Positions 47,832-56,948 of a DNA stretch of 64,000 nt are shown one piece after another (the first letter of the stretch is position 1; each line of letters opens with the position of its first letter). Source of the DNA: Lachnospiraceae bacterium (GTDB lineage Bacteria; Bacillota; Clostridia; Lachnospirales; Lachnospiraceae); assembly GCA_022791635.1 (NCBI GenBank), contig JAAVZL010000027.1, positions 1 through 64,000 of the forward strand, given 5' to 3'. Under the pieces are notes generated by a model, which was given only the letters and a program-made list of their open reading frames with translations, made no database searches and had not been told where the DNA came from. Made by a program: the position numbers and the translations under genes.

Positions 47832-50138
47832 TTATTCCCGCGGCTTTTCCGATGGGGCGGGCTTCCCCTTTGCAGCTTTGGGACCTGTTTCTTCCTTCGC
47901 CGCCTTTCCCTTCTTCACCTGGATTTTCTCCGGCGTACAGGCAAATACTGCGATTCCCATGGGCGGAACCGTGATCTCAATGGAATTCTTCCGGCCGTCA
48001 CACTCTGATTTCTTCGAGAGCTTTGCCCGCTTATTGCGCACATCGCTTCCCCCGAATAGCTCACTGTCGCTGTTAAAGATCTCCTTATACCGTCCCTCAA
48101 AGGGCACCCCGATCTTATGCTTCTCATAGACAAGGGGAGAGAAGTTACACACTACCAACAGAGTCTCCTTGGCTTTCCTGGCCTTCCTTAGGAATACCAG
48201 CATATTTTCATTGGCGGAAATGTTGTTGATCCACTCAAAGCCCTCGGGCTCGTGATCCTGCTCATAGAGAGCCGGATGCTCCTTAAGGAACTGATTTAAG
48301 GCCTTCACATAATTCTGCATGTTGCCGTGATCCTGGTACTGCAGCAAATCCCACTCCAGGCCCACATTTTCATTCCACTCCTCAAAGGGCGCAAACTCCT
48401 GGCCCATAAAGAGCAGCTTCTTGCCCGGGTGCGCCATCATATAGCCGTAGACCGCGCGCAGGTTATTAAGCTGAGAATCTCTGTCTCCCGGCATCTTTCC
48501 CACCAGGGAGGCCTTACCGTGAACCACCTCATCGTGGGAGAGGCTCAGGATAAAATTCTCACTATAGGCATAAATCATACTGAAGGTCAGCTCCCCATGG
48601 TGGTAAGCCCGAAATACGGGATCATAGTGCATGTACCCCATAAAATCGTTCATCCAGCCCATATTCCACTTGAAGTCAAAGCCAAGGCCTTCCTCCTCCA
48701 CGGCTCCCGTTATCTTAGGCCATGCAGTGGATTCTTCTGCTATGAGAAGAGCGCCGTCCTTTTGCTTCTTGAAAATAGAATTTAAATGCTTTAAGAACTC
48801 CACAGCCTCCAGGTTCTCCTTGCCGCCGTAGATATTGGCCACCCACTCTCCGTCATTCTTCCCGTAATCCAGATACAGCATAGAGGCCACCGCATCCATG
48901 CGGATGCCGTCCGCATGGTAAACCCGTGTCCAGAACAGGGCGTTGGCGATGAGGAAATTTTTCACCTGAGGACGGCCATAATTATAGATCAGGGTTCCCC
49001 AGTGAGGATGAGAGCCCTGTCTGGGATCCCAGTGCTCATAGAGACAGGTGCCGTCAAAGGCCGAAAGGCCAAAGGTATCCCTGGGAAAATGAGCCGGCAC
49101 CCAATCCAGGATCACGCCGATTCCCTGACTGTGCATGTAATCCATAAAATACATAAAATCCTCCGGTGTTCCATATCGGGCCGTTGGTGCATAGTAGCCC
49201 GTCACCTGATAGCCCCAGGAGGCGTCAAGAGGATGCTCCATCACCGGCATCAGCTCCACATGGGTATAGCCCATTTCCTTTACATAGCAGGCCAGCTCTT
49301 CCGCAATCTCCCGATAATTATAAAACTCCCGTCCGGATTCCGGATCCGGCTTTTTCCAGGAGCCCAGGTGAAGCTCATAGATCAGCATGGGGGATTTCTT
49401 GTAATCCGCCTTTTTCCGCTGCTCCATCCACGCTTTGTCCGTCCAGGTAAAGGTATTCAAATCCCGGACCACCGAGGCCGTGTTGGGCCGAAGCTCCGCC
49501 CCGTTGGCATAAGGATCCGCCTTCAGCATGGGCAGACGGCTCCTGGTCTTAATCTCATATTTATAATTTTCCCCAACTCCCACTCCGGGAATAAAGAGCT
49601 CAAAAATACCGGCCTCCCGGATCCGGCGCATGGGGTGACGGCGGCCGTCCCAGAGATTGAAATCACCCACCACGCTTACCCGGGCCGCATTGGGCGCCCA
49701 GACGGCAAAGTAGGTTCCTTCGGTCTCGCCTACGGTCATGGGATGAGCTCCCAGCTTCTCATAAATGGTATAGTGAATCCCTGCGGAAAACTTGTCCTCA
49801 TCGCTCTTCGTAAACACCTTCGGCGCAAAAGCGTAAGGATCGAAAAACTCCTCCGAAGTCCCATTGTCATACTCCGCCTGATAGGTATATTCCGGAATCG
49901 TCCTTCCCGGAAGCAAAGCCGCATAGAAGCCGTTCTCATCCGCCTGCTCCATGGGATAAGTCTTTTCACTTCCCTTTACTTTCACCGACACCTTAACGGC
50001 CGTTGGCAAAAAAGCCTGAATCAAAATCCCTCCGGCGACCTTGTGGGGACCGAGAATCTCCTGAGGCTCATCCTCCTCGGAATAAACCAATGCCTCAATC
50101 CTGGGCCAGTTCATCAAATCATACAATTTTCCATCCAT
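47832..50138 (-). CDS. glgB: 1,4-alpha-glucan branching enzyme
   Basis: A 768-residue GH13 enzyme with two N-terminal carbohydrate-binding beta domains (to about 240), the catalytic barrel (GIRMDAVASMLY with nucleophile Asp near 413; AEEST with Glu near 466; SHDEVVHGK with Asp near 535), and a C-terminal beta domain. It makes the alpha-1,6 branches of glycogen. The last 40 residues are a Lys/Ala/Pro/Glu-rich tail not usual in GlgB. No other glycogen genes are in the window. AAAGGAG precedes the ATG. Confidence 0.92.
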   Translation of the reverse strand: MDGKLYDLMNWPRIEALVYSEEDEPQEILGPHKVAGGILIQAFLPTAVKVSVKVKGSEKTYPMEQADENGFYAALLPGRTIPEYTYQAEYDNGTSEEFFDPYAFAPKVFTKSDEDKFSAGIHYTIYEKLGAHPMTVGETEGTYFAVWAPNAARVSVVGDFNLWDGRRHPMRRIREAGIFELFIPGVGVGENYKYEIKTRSRLPMLKADPYANGAELRPNTASVVRDLNTFTWTDKAWMEQRKKADYKKSPMLIYELHLGSWKKPDPESGREFYNYREIAEELACYVKEMGYTHVELMPVMEHPLDASWGYQVTGYYAPTARYGTPEDFMYFMDYMHSQGIGVILDWVPAHFPRDTFGLSAFDGTCLYEHWDPRQGSHPHWGTLIYNYGRPQVKNFLIANALFWTRVYHADGIRMDAVASMLYLDYGKNDGEWVANIYGGKENLEAVEFLKHLNSIFKKQKDGALLIAEESTAWPKITGAVEEEGLGFDFKWNMGWMNDFMGYMHYDPVFRAYHHGELTFSMIYAYSENFILSLSHDEVVHGKASLVGKMPGDRDSQLNNLRAVYGYMMAHPGKKLLFMGQEFAPFEEWNENVGLEWDLLQYQDHGNMQNYVKALNQFLKEHPALYEQDHEPEGFEWINNISANENMLVFLRKARKAKETLLVVCNFSPLVYEKHKIGVPFEGRYKEIFNSDSELFGGSDVRNKRAKLSKKSECDGRKNSIEITVPPMGIAVFACTPEKIQVKKGKAAKEETGPKAAKGKPAPSEKPRE

Positions 50139-50157
50139 GCTTTTTCGCTCCTTTCTT

Positions 50158-50395
50158 ATTCCAGTTCCGCAGCATCCATACGGTACACCCTCGACTAGAA
50201 GAAATTTCGGTCACAGATACATGTGCCCAAAATTTCTTCTGTGCACCGTTCGGATGCTGCTGTTTTGATTCCAGTTCCGCAGCATCCATACGGTACACCC
50301 TCGACTAGAAGGAATTTCGGTCACAGATACATGTGCCCAAAATTTCTTCTGTGCACCGTCCGGATGCTGCTGTTTTGATTCCAGTTCCGCAGCAT
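50158..50395. repeat. 110-base tandem repeat, two full copies and a stub
   Basis: Copies at 50158-50267 and 50268-50377 differ at two bases; a third starts at 50378 and stops at the end of the Cof gene. Each copy is an imperfect hairpin with arms GCAGCATCC/GGATGCTGC and AGAAGAAATTT/AAATTTCTTCT, opening with TTCCAGTTCCGC as at 28571. It lies between glgB and the Cof gene. I see no gene here. Confidence 0.8.
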
Positions 50396-51189
50396 CAAAT
50401 AAGCCCGTACCGCTTAAGCCCCAGGTAAATCCCGTCCTCCCATATGCCTTCCGTCTTATACTCCGCTGCCTGAAGCACACTTTCCTCGGAATTTCCCATG
50501 GCTGTTCCGTACTGTACATATTGTAACATTTCCAGGTCATTTGGTCCATCCCCAAATGCATATGTATTCGAACGCGGAATATTAAGATAATCAATCAGCG
50601 CCTGAATGCCGTCTGCCTTGTTGATTCCCGCAGGCATCATTTCCACAAAAGGAAACCGCTCATAGCGGACAACGGAAAATTCTTTCTTAAGCTCTGGAAT
50701 CATGGCATCAAAGGCCTCAGGATCTCCAAGCTGTGCCGATACCTTGCAGACCTCATCCTTCTCCGGCTCCATTTCCTTTACCCGGTCCGGATACTCCCTG
50801 TGAAGCCTTCCTATTACCTGATAATAAAGAGGCGCCTTTCCGTCCGTTCGATAACTCAGGAAATCCGGTCCCTCCAACACAACGGTGCAGTCCACGGCCT
50901 CCATGCGGGGGACCGTCCGTTCCACCAGCTCATGCTCCAAAAACAGGTTGCGCAGCACCTTTCCTTCATACTCCACATACGTTCCGGCTCCCCCGATAAT
51001 CCCTGAAAATTCCAGGTCTAGAACCTCCGGAAACAAGGTGGAAACAGGACGCCCCGTACACACCACCGGAATATGCCCCTGTTTCTTTAAAAGCCCAAGA
51101 GCCTCCCTGGTGCTGTCCGGCGTCCCAATTCCCTCCTCAAAGATCGTTCCGTCAATGTCAAAAAATACAATTCTTCTGTCCTTTTTCAT
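50395..51189 (-). CDS. Cof-type HAD phosphatase
   Basis: A 264-residue HAD phosphatase with FFDIDGTIFEEG near residue 9 and FGDGPNDLEML near 215. It overlaps the ligA stop by four bases (ATGA). Its stop codon lies inside the start of a partial repeat copy, so the repeat array may have altered the original C terminus. Substrate unknown. Confidence 0.87.
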   Translation of the reverse strand: MKKDRRIVFFDIDGTIFEEGIGTPDSTREALGLLKKQGHIPVVCTGRPVSTLFPEVLDLEFSGIIGGAGTYVEYEGKVLRNLFLEHELVERTVPRMEAVDCTVVLEGPDFLSYRTDGKAPLYYQVIGRLHREYPDRVKEMEPEKDEVCKVSAQLGDPEAFDAMIPELKKEFSVVRYERFPFVEMMPAGINKADGIQALIDYLNIPRSNTYAFGDGPNDLEMLQYVQYGTAMGNSEESVLQAAEYKTEGIWEDGIYLGLKRYGLI

Positions 51190-53138
51190 AATGTCAAAAA
51201 CTCCTCTTCCGAAATAATCGGCACCCCGAGCTCCTTAGCCTTTTTGTTTTTGGAGGAGCCGGAGGCAGTATCATTGTTGATGAGATAATCCGTCTTCCCC
51301 GTTACGCTTCCCGTCACCTTCCCCCCTTTTTGCTCAATCAACTCCTGAAGCTCCTTGCGGTTGGAAAAATGATTGAGGCTTCCGGTGATCACAAACACCT
51401 TGCCCTTTAAGGTCTGCTGTGCTTCCTCCGCCCTCTCCTCCTGCACAAGGGTAAGCTCCGACAAGAGATTCAAAAACCGCTGTTTCTTCCCCTCATCCTG
51501 AAAATAGCTCACAAAGCTTCCCGCAATCACTTCTCCCACCCGGTCAATGGCAGCCAGCTCCTCCGGCTCTGCTTTTAGCAGCTCATCCACCTGATCGTCA
51601 AAGTGCCGGCAGATAAGCTTCGCCCCCGCAAGGCCGATGTTGGGAATGCCCAGACTGTAAATCACCTTAGCCAGGGTAGTATTGCGGGCCTTCTCCACAT
51701 TTGCCATGAGGTTTTCGTAGGACTTCTCCCCAAAGCCCTCCAGAGTAACCAGCTCCTCCCGATAACGCTTAAGCCGGAACACATCCGCCGGCTCATGAAT
51801 AAAGCCCCTGGCAATGAACTTCTCCAGCGTAGCCTCGGAAAGCCCCTCAATGTTCAGGGCATCCCGGCTGACCATCAGGGTGAAGGACTTAATCTTCTTC
51901 GCCTCACACTCGCTGTTGGTACAGTATAAAGACTCCGCATCATTCACCTTGCGAATCTCCGTGGAGCCCCCGCAGACAGGACAGACCCCCGGAATCTCCA
52001 CCGTACCGCTGCGAGTCTGATTCCCTGCAATCTGAGGAATGATCATATTCGCCTTATACACCTCAATCACATCGCCGATTCCAAGCTCCAGAGCCTTTAA
52101 AATACTGATATTGTGAACACTGGCCCGGCTTACGGTAGTCCCCTCCAGCTCTACCGGCTCAAAAATAGCCACCGGGTTGATAAGACCGGTCCGAGAAGGA
52201 CTCCACTCAATCTCCTTTAACCTCGTTTCCCGAATCTCGTCCGCCCACTTAAAGGCCATGGAATCCCGGGGAAACTTGGAAGTCCGCCCAAGAGATCTCC
52301 CATAGGAAATATCGTCATAAACAGCCACCAGCCCGTCAGAGGGAAAATCATGTTCCGAAATATGCTCCGAAAACCACCGGACCGTATCTTCCAGATTCTC
52401 CGCCGTCACCACCTGATACTCCACCACCTCAAAGCCCTGATCCCGAAGCCAGAGAAACTCCCTCTCGTGAGAATCCGCAAAATCCACATCCGCCGCAGAC
52501 ACCAGAGAAAAGGCAAAAAAATTCACCTTCCGCCTGGCCGTAATCTCATTGTTAAGCTGGCGTACAGAGCCGCTGCAGAGATTCCGGGGATTTTTATACC
52601 TGGCATCCACATCCTCAATCTCCCCATTGATCCGCTCAAACTCCCGGTAGCCGATCACCGCCTCCCCCCGAAGAATCAGCTCTCCCTGATAAGGAATCTT
52701 AAGGGGAATATTCTGAAACACCCTGGCATTGTTGGTAATAACCTCCCCCACCTCGCCGTTTCCACGGGTCACAGCCTTAAAAAGCCGCCCCTCCCGATAA
52801 GTAAGCACAATGGTCAGACCGTCAAGCTTCCAGGAAAGAAGCGTCCTGTGCTCCCCCACCCACTCCTTTAGATCCTCCACCTCCTTGGTCTTATCCAGAG
52901 AAAGCATAGGACGTTCATGCCGCTCCTTGGGAAGCTCGCTTAAGACCTCATACCCCACACGAGCCGTCGGACTTCCCGAGAGCGTCATACCCGTCTCCCT
53001 CTCCAGACCCAAAAGCTCATCATAAAGCTTATCATACTCATAATTACTCATGATCTCCCGGGCTTCCTGATAATAAGCCCGGCCCGCCCGATCAAGAAGC
53101 TCTACCAGCTCCCGCATTCTCGCCTTTTTCTCATCCAT
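51186..53138 (-). CDS. ligA: NAD-dependent DNA ligase
   Basis: A 650-residue LigA with all domains: Ia (YYQEAREIMSNYEYDKLYDEL), adenylation (catalytic Lys in SWKLDGLTI near 104), OB fold, Cys4 zinc finger (CPVCGG through YCTNSEC), HhH repeats (GIPNIGLAGAKLICRHF), and a C-terminal BRCT (GKVFVITGSLNHFSNRKELQ). It seals nicks in replication and repair. I start it at ATG 53138; GTG 53141 is also possible. The adenylation motif SWKLDG is less common than EPKIDG, so this may be one of two LigA copies. Confidence 0.92.
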   Translation of the reverse strand: MDEKKARMRELVELLDRAGRAYYQEAREIMSNYEYDKLYDELLGLERETGMTLSGSPTARVGYEVLSELPKERHERPMLSLDKTKEVEDLKEWVGEHRTLLSWKLDGLTIVLTYREGRLFKAVTRGNGEVGEVITNNARVFQNIPLKIPYQGELILRGEAVIGYREFERINGEIEDVDARYKNPRNLCSGSVRQLNNEITARRKVNFFAFSLVSAADVDFADSHEREFLWLRDQGFEVVEYQVVTAENLEDTVRWFSEHISEHDFPSDGLVAVYDDISYGRSLGRTSKFPRDSMAFKWADEIRETRLKEIEWSPSRTGLINPVAIFEPVELEGTTVSRASVHNISILKALELGIGDVIEVYKANMIIPQIAGNQTRSGTVEIPGVCPVCGGSTEIRKVNDAESLYCTNSECEAKKIKSFTLMVSRDALNIEGLSEATLEKFIARGFIHEPADVFRLKRYREELVTLEGFGEKSYENLMANVEKARNTTLAKVIYSLGIPNIGLAGAKLICRHFDDQVDELLKAEPEELAAIDRVGEVIAGSFVSYFQDEGKKQRFLNLLSELTLVQEERAEEAQQTLKGKVFVITGSLNHFSNRKELQELIEQKGGKVTGSVTGKTDYLINNDTASGSSKNKKAKELGVPIISEEEFLTL

Positions 53139-53161
53139 CACACTGACTGCCTTTCTAAATT

Positions 53162-53211
53162 ATAGTCGCTGCGCGACGGCACTAAAGGGTAAAGTCTTTG
53201 CGGCTTTACCC
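53162..53211. repeat. short dispersed repeat with hairpin
   Basis: AGTCGCTGCGCGACGGCACT followed by hairpin GGGTAAAG/CTTTACCC (53187-53211), close kin of 15053-15088. The last six bases overlap the stop of the pseudouridine synthase gene. Confidence 0.6.
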
Positions 53212-53946
53212 GGCCGACCCTCTCAGCAGCTCCAAAAGCTCCTTAAGCTCCTTATCCGTCACCCTCCGCCAGGTGCCCGGCCGCATGCCCTTAAGCTCAA
53301 TATTCAAAACCCTCACCCGCTTCAAATGCGTCACCTGATAACCCAGAGCCTCACACATCCGGCGAATCTGCCGGTTCAGCCCCTGAGTCAAAACAATCCG
53401 AAAGCTGCACCTACCCAGCTTCTCCACCTGACAGGGCCTCGTCATGGCATCCAAGAGCACCTCACCCTTTTCCTCCTTCCGAATGCGCACCCCCTTGGCC
53501 ATCCGCTCCAAAAAAGCATCCGTCACCGGCTTATGCACTGTCACCAGATACTCCTTTTCATGATAATTAGCCGCCCGCATCATCTTATTCACCAAATCCC
53601 CCATATTCGTCATAAGAATCAGCCCTTCCGAATCCTTATCCAAGCGCCCAATGGGATAAATCCGAACCGGATACCCCACAAAATCCACAATATTGCGCCT
53701 TTCCCTCCGATCAGTCGTACAGATAACCCCCTCCGGCTTATAAACCGCCAGAAGCACATCCTCCTCCCGATTAAGCATAATCACCTTTTTCCCAACCTTA
53801 ACCTCCTGATCCGGCCTTATTCGCATCCCCGTCTCAGCCCGCTTCCCATCAACGGTAATACGTCCCTCCTCAATCATTCTGTCCGCTTCCCGCCTAGAGC
53901 ATACCCCCGCCTCACTCAAAAATTTATTCAACCGAATCTCATCCAT
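53206..53946 (-). CDS. RsuA/RluB/RluF-family pseudouridine synthase
   Basis: A 246-residue RNA enzyme: an N-terminal S4 domain (IRLNKFLSEAGVCSRREADRMI), then the catalytic domain with Asp in RLDKDSEGLILMTN near residue 98 and GLNRQIRRMCEALGY. It turns a uridine in rRNA into pseudouridine; which one is uncertain, RluF-like being my best guess. I start it at ATG 53946 after GGAGGG. It may be cotranscribed with ligA. Confidence 0.87.
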   Translation of the reverse strand: MDEIRLNKFLSEAGVCSRREADRMIEEGRITVDGKRAETGMRIRPDQEVKVGKKVIMLNREEDVLLAVYKPEGVICTTDRRERRNIVDFVGYPVRIYPIGRLDKDSEGLILMTNMGDLVNKMMRAANYHEKEYLVTVHKPVTDAFLERMAKGVRIRKEEKGEVLLDAMTRPCQVEKLGRCSFRIVLTQGLNRQIRRMCEALGYQVTHLKRVRVLNIELKGMRPGTWRRVTDKELKELLELLRGSAG

Positions 53947-53973
53947 AAAAAACACCCTCCCTTCATCCGCAAC

Positions 53974-54088
53974 GTCATTAAGTTAAGCCTTGAAAGGCTT
54001 ATAAAGGCTCCGGGCAAGAACCGCCACCCCTAACCGGGGCGGCCCTCCTCCCCTGCGCCGGTAGCCTTTGCAGGCTTAACTTAATGAC
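53974..54088 (+). repeat. GC-rich structured element, copy B
   Basis: A 115-base element with perfect 16-base ends GTCATTAAGTTAAGCC / GGCTTAACTTAATGAC. Inner pairs AAAGGC/GCCTTT and CCGG/CCGG close around the hairpin CCACCCC/GGGGCGG. The core matches copies A (11790) and C (35806). It has no reading frame and lies just upstream of the pseudouridine synthase start. Confidence 0.75.
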
Positions 54089-54172
54089 ATTGGTAATGAA
54101 CCTATTATAGAGGATTTTACCAAGAGTTGCAAGAAGCAACCACCCACATCCAAAACCAGGGCCAGCCCCGGA

Positions 54173-54359
54173 ACAGGGCCCCAGGCTTTTCCGATATCCG
54201 GTGTCCGGCTGTTCGCGAACAGTCTGTCTGATATGGACGGACATTACCAGAAAAATCCTGCATTCCTGCAAAACCTCCCAAAAGGTAATGTACGTCCAGA
54301 GCAGACAGACTGTCCGCGAACCGTCCGAACACGGGATATGGAAAAGCCTGGGGCCCTGT
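54173..54359. repeat. composite long hairpin related to 11895-12015
   Basis: Outer arms from ACAGGGCCCCAGGC (54173) to its complement ending at 54359. Nested inside are GTTCGCGAACAGTCTGTCTG with its near-complement, and GGACGGACATTACC/GGTAATGTACGTCC. About 40 bases of the left arm match the hairpin at 11895, but here an extra inner stem has been added. Confidence 0.75.
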
Positions 54360-54474
54360 TTTGGGGCTGACCCGTCCGTCCTCAAAACCTACAACCGCAT
54401 CCCCGCCCCCATCAACCATTCAACATTCTCCTCCGGTGCTTCCACAAACTCCCCACGTTTCTCATCCCAACTCT

Positions 54475-55017
54475 TCATTCCAATCCTCCACAATTTTTCT
54501 GCCGCCTTAAAGCCAGCTCCTCAAACGTTACCGGCCTATACTGATAAAGCATACACCCTGCATTAAAAGCCCGAGGCTCCTCCCTCATGATCCGAAAAGC
54601 CCTGTTTCTACTTGCATGAATATGCCCAAAAATATGATAATGCCCCCGATAATACCCATTCCACTCCGCAAGGGGAAAATGACAAATACAAATATGATTC
54701 TTCCCATCCTTCACATACATCATCTTGCCCACGTCTTCAAAATATCTCAAAGCTCTTTCACTCTTAAGAATCGCCTGCTCATGATTCCCAATCACCAGGT
54801 ATTTGATCCCCCTTAGCCGCTCCAGATACCACTCCGGAGCCCGTTTGCTCCGAAAAATCAGATCCCCCGCAATATAAATCCGATCCCGGTCCGTCACCCT
54901 TGCATTCCAATTTCGAATAAGGGCCTCATCCATCTCCTCTACACAGGCAAAGGGCCTCTGATCAAATTTTATGGCATTCTCATGCCCCAGATGTAAATCC
55001 GCCGTATAATAAATCAT
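54475..55017 (-). CDS. calcineurin-like metallophosphoesterase
   Basis: A 180-residue phosphoesterase with the full metal motif series: ADLHLGHENA, IAGDLIF, VIGNHEQ, CHFPLAEW and FGHIHAS. The family splits phosphodiesters or phosphomonoesters in the cytoplasm. I start it at ATG 55017, which overlaps the stop of the upstream gene as ATGA. It is therefore the last gene of the unknown operon that begins near 62827. Confidence 0.85.
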   Translation of the reverse strand: MIYYTADLHLGHENAIKFDQRPFACVEEMDEALIRNWNARVTDRDRIYIAGDLIFRSKRAPEWYLERLRGIKYLVIGNHEQAILKSERALRYFEDVGKMMYVKDGKNHICICHFPLAEWNGYYRGHYHIFGHIHASRNRAFRIMREEPRAFNAGCMLYQYRPVTFEELALRRQKNCGGLE

Positions 55018-56879
55018 ACCCCTTCCTCTCTCGCTATAAATCTCCGATACTGCTCCTCCACCCATTCCTTCGTCACAACCCTCGCATCCTCGAAAAAAGG
55101 CTCAAGAAGGCCCTGCTCCACATATTCGTCACAAAGGCTTCTCGGCTTTCCCTTAAAAGCAAAGCAATCCTCCACAAACTCCTTGCTGCAGATACAAATA
55201 GAAGGATCCCAATACAAACCGGAACCAAACATAAACTCATACGCAGGATCGCAGTACTGCTCATGATAATCGCGAAATTTGGAAGCCGCCTCTTCCCCCA
55301 TCAGGATTTTTGTCTCCCCAAAATGAATCCAAATCGTCAGAATAACAGAATCTCCCACATCGCTTCTCACATGGTCTGTACCCCAGTTACTAAAATACAG
55401 CTCCTCAAAGCCTGCCTTTTCCTTTCCGCTTTTATAGTCGCTCCTGTCCGGGTCATATTCCTCTATCTTATCCAGGTAAGGCTCGCAGTCCCTGCAACCG
55501 CATGTTTCTTCATATCCTTCATAAGGCGTGTTGCCATTGCTGCACCAAAAGCAGCAGGATTCGTCATAATTGGTATAAGAAATCACCATATCCAAAAAAG
55601 GATATCTCTCTGCCAAATGCATATAGTCCGGCAGAAACTCGTCTAAATCCGGATACTTTACCTTTGAGACAAAATTCCCTCCTATGGTGCCGTCCATATA
55701 GATCCAGGAAGAAAGAGGCCGATTTCTCCGCCAAAGGAGAGCCCCAAGCACCCCCGAACATTTTCTCGGATCATCCCACTTCATGTTGTCACTGCCCTCT
55801 CCAAATAAGGGCTCTTCCCCCGCTACCAGCTCCACGGCCTGTTCTTTGGTAACAGGCCTGCCCCGATACAGAATCAGCGGCCTGCGGGCACGGCACAGCT
55901 CATTCCACTGCGCCTCTGCCTCCCCCTGAAGCTTGAGAACCATCAAAATCGTTAAGGCCCCGCAATATCGTTCCAGCATCCCTCTCATCCCGACCGGGAT
56001 CTCATCCTCCCCCACACAGCTTTCATATACTGCGGTTTTTACCTGCGCCGCCACCTCCAAAGCCTCCGTCACCATCCAGAAAGCAGACAGCTTTTTTTCC
56101 TCCACAAGCCTTAAAAGAACCTTTTTGACCCTTGGCATATCAACCAGGCGCTCTGCCAGCCGAAACTGCTTTTCATTCTCCTTATACAGTTCCTCGGGAA
56201 ACTCCTTCTGCCTTGCGCCCTTCCCCCGCATTCCCGTAATCTCCCCAAACCGGAATAACCTATCTCCCTCCTCATCCATAAACACCAGCTCATTTCCTTC
56301 ATTTTCCACAAAGATCCGATCCACACCGTCCATCCACCCCCAAAGCCTGGCCGCAGCTCCCCACAGAGAAAGCCTGCCGCAGCCGGTAAAGGCTTCTTCC
56401 CCCTCTCCCCCAAGAACCCAAAGAGAGTCCCCCTCCCACTGTCTCCGAAAAGAAACCGGAACCACCCGACTGTCCGGCCTTTTCCAATATACCCTCTCCA
56501 CAAAACGGCCGTTTTTCAGCCAGATATACAGACTCCCTGGAGCTCCCTGCTTTGACAGCCATCTTTTTTTCTCTTCTCCCTTCCGCTCCCGAATCAGAGA
56601 AGCCCATACCACATCATCCGGAAAAATTCCCTCTTCCTCCAAAATTCCCCGGATTTTTGAAAGAAAGCCCTCCCTCACCTCTGACAGCTTCAACTGAAAA
56701 CAATTTCCCGAAGCGCTGTAAAGGCTTAGGTAATCTCCTTCCTCCTCCATCTCAATGCGTTCTGCCGGATCCGTATGAATGCGAACCCCTTTTGGATGCC
56801 TGGGATTGTTGTAACATACCCCATATCCAATGATCCCCTTCTCTGACCGCTCCAAACGCCAATCTGTTAATCGAAACAC
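55014..56879 (-). CDS. unknown protein, Cys-rich C terminus, paralogue of 57710
   Basis: A 621-residue protein with no family I recognise. It starts with GTG after AAGGAGG. The N-terminal part (FRLTDWRLE, IHTDPAERIEMEEEGDYLSLYSASGNCF) looks like a beta-rich ligand or decoration domain. The last 200 residues hold CCFWC, CGCRDCEPY and CICSKEFVEDCF, likely metal sites. The protein at 57710 matches it at both ends, including PAYMHLAEKYPFLDMVISYT against PDYMHLAERYPFLDMVISYT; the middles differ. No signal peptide or membrane segment is seen. Confidence 0.7.
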   Translation of the reverse strand: MFRLTDWRLERSEKGIIGYGVCYNNPRHPKGVRIHTDPAERIEMEEEGDYLSLYSASGNCFQLKLSEVREGFLSKIRGILEEEGIFPDDVVWASLIRERKGEEKKRWLSKQGAPGSLYIWLKNGRFVERVYWKRPDSRVVPVSFRRQWEGDSLWVLGGEGEEAFTGCGRLSLWGAAARLWGWMDGVDRIFVENEGNELVFMDEEGDRLFRFGEITGMRGKGARQKEFPEELYKENEKQFRLAERLVDMPRVKKVLLRLVEEKKLSAFWMVTEALEVAAQVKTAVYESCVGEDEIPVGMRGMLERYCGALTILMVLKLQGEAEAQWNELCRARRPLILYRGRPVTKEQAVELVAGEEPLFGEGSDNMKWDDPRKCSGVLGALLWRRNRPLSSWIYMDGTIGGNFVSKVKYPDLDEFLPDYMHLAERYPFLDMVISYTNYDESCCFWCSNGNTPYEGYEETCGCRDCEPYLDKIEEYDPDRSDYKSGKEKAGFEELYFSNWGTDHVRSDVGDSVILTIWIHFGETKILMGEEAASKFRDYHEQYCDPAYEFMFGSGLYWDPSICICSKEFVEDCFAFKGKPRSLCDEYVEQGLLEPFFEDARVVTKEWVEEQYRRFIAREEGV

Positions 56880-56948
56880 ACGAATACCTCCTTATCTATA
56901 GTCGCTTCGACACACATGTAATGCCCTTACCCTTCGTTTACAAGGGTA

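Noticed and set aside
50158..50395. CRISPR array
   Set aside because: The 110-base units are directly joined, without unique spacers, and there are no cas genes.
50211..50594. A 127-codon frame through the tandem repeat
   Set aside because: It overlaps the Cof gene on the same strand in another frame and is made of repeat sequence.
53974..54359. A small insertion sequence
   Set aside because: Terminal repeats are present but there is no transposase frame; at most a non-autonomous element.
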